Position numbers and translations under genes: made by a program. This document shows positions 62,942 through 64,000 of a stretch of 64,000 bases of DNA, piece after piece. The DNA is from Aromatoleum toluolicum (GTDB taxonomy: Bacteria > Pseudomonadota > Gammaproteobacteria > Burkholderiales > Rhodocyclaceae). Where the stretch lies: contig NZ_WTVS01000022.1 of NCBI RefSeq assembly GCF_012911005.2, forward strand, positions 1 through 64,000, read 5' to 3'. How positions within the stretch are numbered: position 1 is the stretch's first letter; each line of letters starts with the position of its first letter. Below the pieces are notes generated by a model that was given only the letters and a program-made list of their open reading frames with translations, made no database searches and was not told the origin of the DNA.

Positions 62942-63283
62942 TCAGCGTTCCGCCAGTTCCAGCGCGTTCTCGACCAGACGCACGCCGCGCACGTTCAGCG
63001 CGGTACGCTGGGCGCGGGCGCGCTGTTCCTCATTGACGACGACGCCGGCCAGCGTCACGCGTCCCGCGTGCGCCGACACCGCGATGTGCGCGGCACGCAG
63101 CTCGGGGTCGGCGCCGATCGCCGACTTGATCTCGCGCTGGAGGTTGTGATCGTGTTCGTCGCGCGCCACGGCGGCCGTGGCCTGAGCCACTGCCACGAGG
63201 CTGTCTGCCTGTGCCGGCGCGCCGACACAGAATGCGATGGCGCTGGTGGTGAGAAAGGAAGCGATGTTCTTGCGGGTGATCAC
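62942..63283 (-). CDS. BON domain-containing exported protein
   Basis: A 113-residue periplasmic protein with one BON domain (about 45-113; LQREIKSAIGADPELRAAHIAVSAHAGRVTLAGVV), a fold linked to phospholipid or envelope binding, as in OsmY. I chose the GTG at 63283: AAGGAG lies eight bases upstream, and from it MITRKNIASFLTTSAIAFCV reads as an ideal signal peptide, cleaved near APAQA. The ATG at 63310 has no ribosome-binding site. It converges on tldD. Confidence 0.85.
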   Translation of the reverse strand: MITRKNIASFLTTSAIAFCVGAPAQADSLVAVAQATAAVARDEHDHNLQREIKSAIGADPELRAAHIAVSAHAGRVTLAGVVVNEEQRARAQRTALNVRGVRLVENALELAER

Positions 63284-63513
63284 GTTGGCGCTCCTTCTGC
63301 GAAGAGTCATGGAGTTGCGTTCCCGGCTGGGGACGCGCTTCGCTCTTCTTACAGCAGGTGACGTGCCAGCTTCCGTCAAGGCCAAGTGCAGACGCGGACT
63401 GGGGGCACTTGCCGGCGCATTTCCCCGCCCACGCGGAGTCCGGAATTCCAATCGCCGCCGAAATGTGTCGTTATTCCCCGACGGCAATCGGCGGCATTGC
63501 GCAAGTTACTGAT

Positions 63514-64000
63514 TTAGTTGAATTCATGCTGTCGCTCGCGGGCGACATCGGCGCTGTCGCCACGGAACAGGCTGGGCGTCAGCGAGTGTCGCTGCAGCAG
63601 GCGGTAGAACTCGGTGCGGTTACGGTCCGCGAGGCGGGCCGCGTCGGACACGTTGCCATCGGTGAGCTTCAGCAGCTGGATCAGGTAGTTGCGCTCGAAG
63701 CGCATTTTCGCTTCGGCGTAGCTCAACGCCTCGAGGCTTGGCCCGCGCAGCGCGCGCTCGACCAGCGCAAGCGGGATCAGCGGCGTCGTCGCGAGCGCGC
63801 TGGCCTGTTCCACGACGTTCTGCAGCTGGCGGATGTTGCCCGGCCACGCCGCGGTGGTGAGCGCCTCGAGCGCCTCCGGTGCGAAGCCGCGCAGCCGCTT
63901 CTGGTACTTGCGTGCGAGACCGCGCAGGAAGTGGTTCGCCAGCAGCGGGATGTCCTCGCGCCGTTCGTCCAGCGTCGGCAGGTTCAGGCAGACGACGTTC
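63514..64000 (-). CDS. Sigma-54-dependent response regulator, 3' end (partial)
   Basis: The reading frame runs off the end of the window. The visible 161 residues hold the C-terminal part of an AAA+ sigma-54 activation domain (LPTLDERREDIPLLANHFL, WPGNIRQLQNVVEQA), a linker, and a Fis-type helix-turn-helix (LKLTDGNVSDAARLADRNRTEFYRLLQRH). The DNA-binding helix is very like that of GlrR/QseF. The N-terminal receiver domain is expected beyond 64000 and cannot be seen, so the pairing with a sensor kinase is unknown. Confidence 0.85.
   Translation of the reverse strand, partial: NVVCLNLPTLDERREDIPLLANHFLRGLARKYQKRLRGFAPEALEALTTAAWPGNIRQLQNVVEQASALATTPLIPLALVERALRGPSLEALSYAEAKMRFERNYLIQLLKLTDGNVSDAARLADRNRTEFYRLLQRHSLTPSLFRGDSADVARERQHEFN

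Overview
The window is 64 kb of high-GC, densely packed chromosomal DNA. About 60 protein-coding genes are supported, with almost no spacer. Gene content and gene order point to a betaproteobacterium of the Rhodocyclales (Azoarcus/Aromatoleum/Thauera type). Pointers are secB-grxC-rhodanese next to gpsA and trmL, gpmA followed by an EnvC-like protein and a C-terminal processing protease, glnE divergent from a yhdP-nitrilase-tldD run, a Mg-type HemB, and a NhaD antiporter. No rRNA, tRNA, CRISPR array, prophage or insertion sequence was found. It reads as core genome.

Layout. 0-6 kb: rsmE, polyphosphate:AMP phosphotransferase, argA, a membrane-anchored PAS-PAS-GGDEF cyclase and yggX on the + strand, closed by a bidirectional terminator against phoU. 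6-12 kb: phoU, rpiA, moeA and a cytochrome c4 on the minus strand, then engB and hemB on the + strand. 11.5-18.4 kb: a HAD phosphatase, bioC and bioB, then comF and trmL, then gpsA, an SH3 protein, secB, grxC, a rhodanese and an ArsR regulator. 18.5-23.5 kb: gpmA, envC-like, ctpA, an unknown gene and a MoeB/ThiF-like gene. 23.5-32 kb: ribD-nrdR, glyA, and a TRAP transporter with a phosphatase at its 3' end and two paralogous binding proteins. 32-40 kb: pmbA, darP, mog, msrQ-msrP, an anti-sigma/ECF sigma pair with a tiny ORF in front, aroG and a cobalamin adenosyltransferase. 40-48 kb: alaS, a repeat-rich gap, a phosphomannomutase, an NTF2-like protein, a zinc-finger protein, ilvE and nhaD. 48-54 kb: nudJ-like, an unknown exported protein, mnmA, two unknown genes, sixA and a CYTH-CHAD protein. 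54-64 kb: glnE, yhdP, a nitrilase-family amidase, tldD, a BON protein and the 3' end of a sigma-54 activator.

Links between genes: moeA, mog and a MoeB-like protein supply or resemble molybdenum-cofactor steps, and MsrP is a molybdoenzyme that depends on that cofactor. PmbA and TldD, partners of one protease, are both present but 28 kb apart. Pap and the CYTH-CHAD protein touch polyphosphate metabolism, with PhoU as a phosphate regulator.

The most interesting item is not a protein. Immediately 3' of engB, on the opposite strand, lie three consecutive hairpins with C-rich loops, ending in a textbook intrinsic terminator. This is the same relative position that the small RNA Spot 42 holds beside yihA in E. 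coli. One loop carries an anti-Shine-Dalgarno-like sequence. I propose an undescribed small RNA there. Other leads are a 24-codon ORF with a good ribosome-binding site ahead of the ECF sigma gene, a duplicated TRAP binding protein, and nested palindromic repeats confined to gaps between convergent genes.
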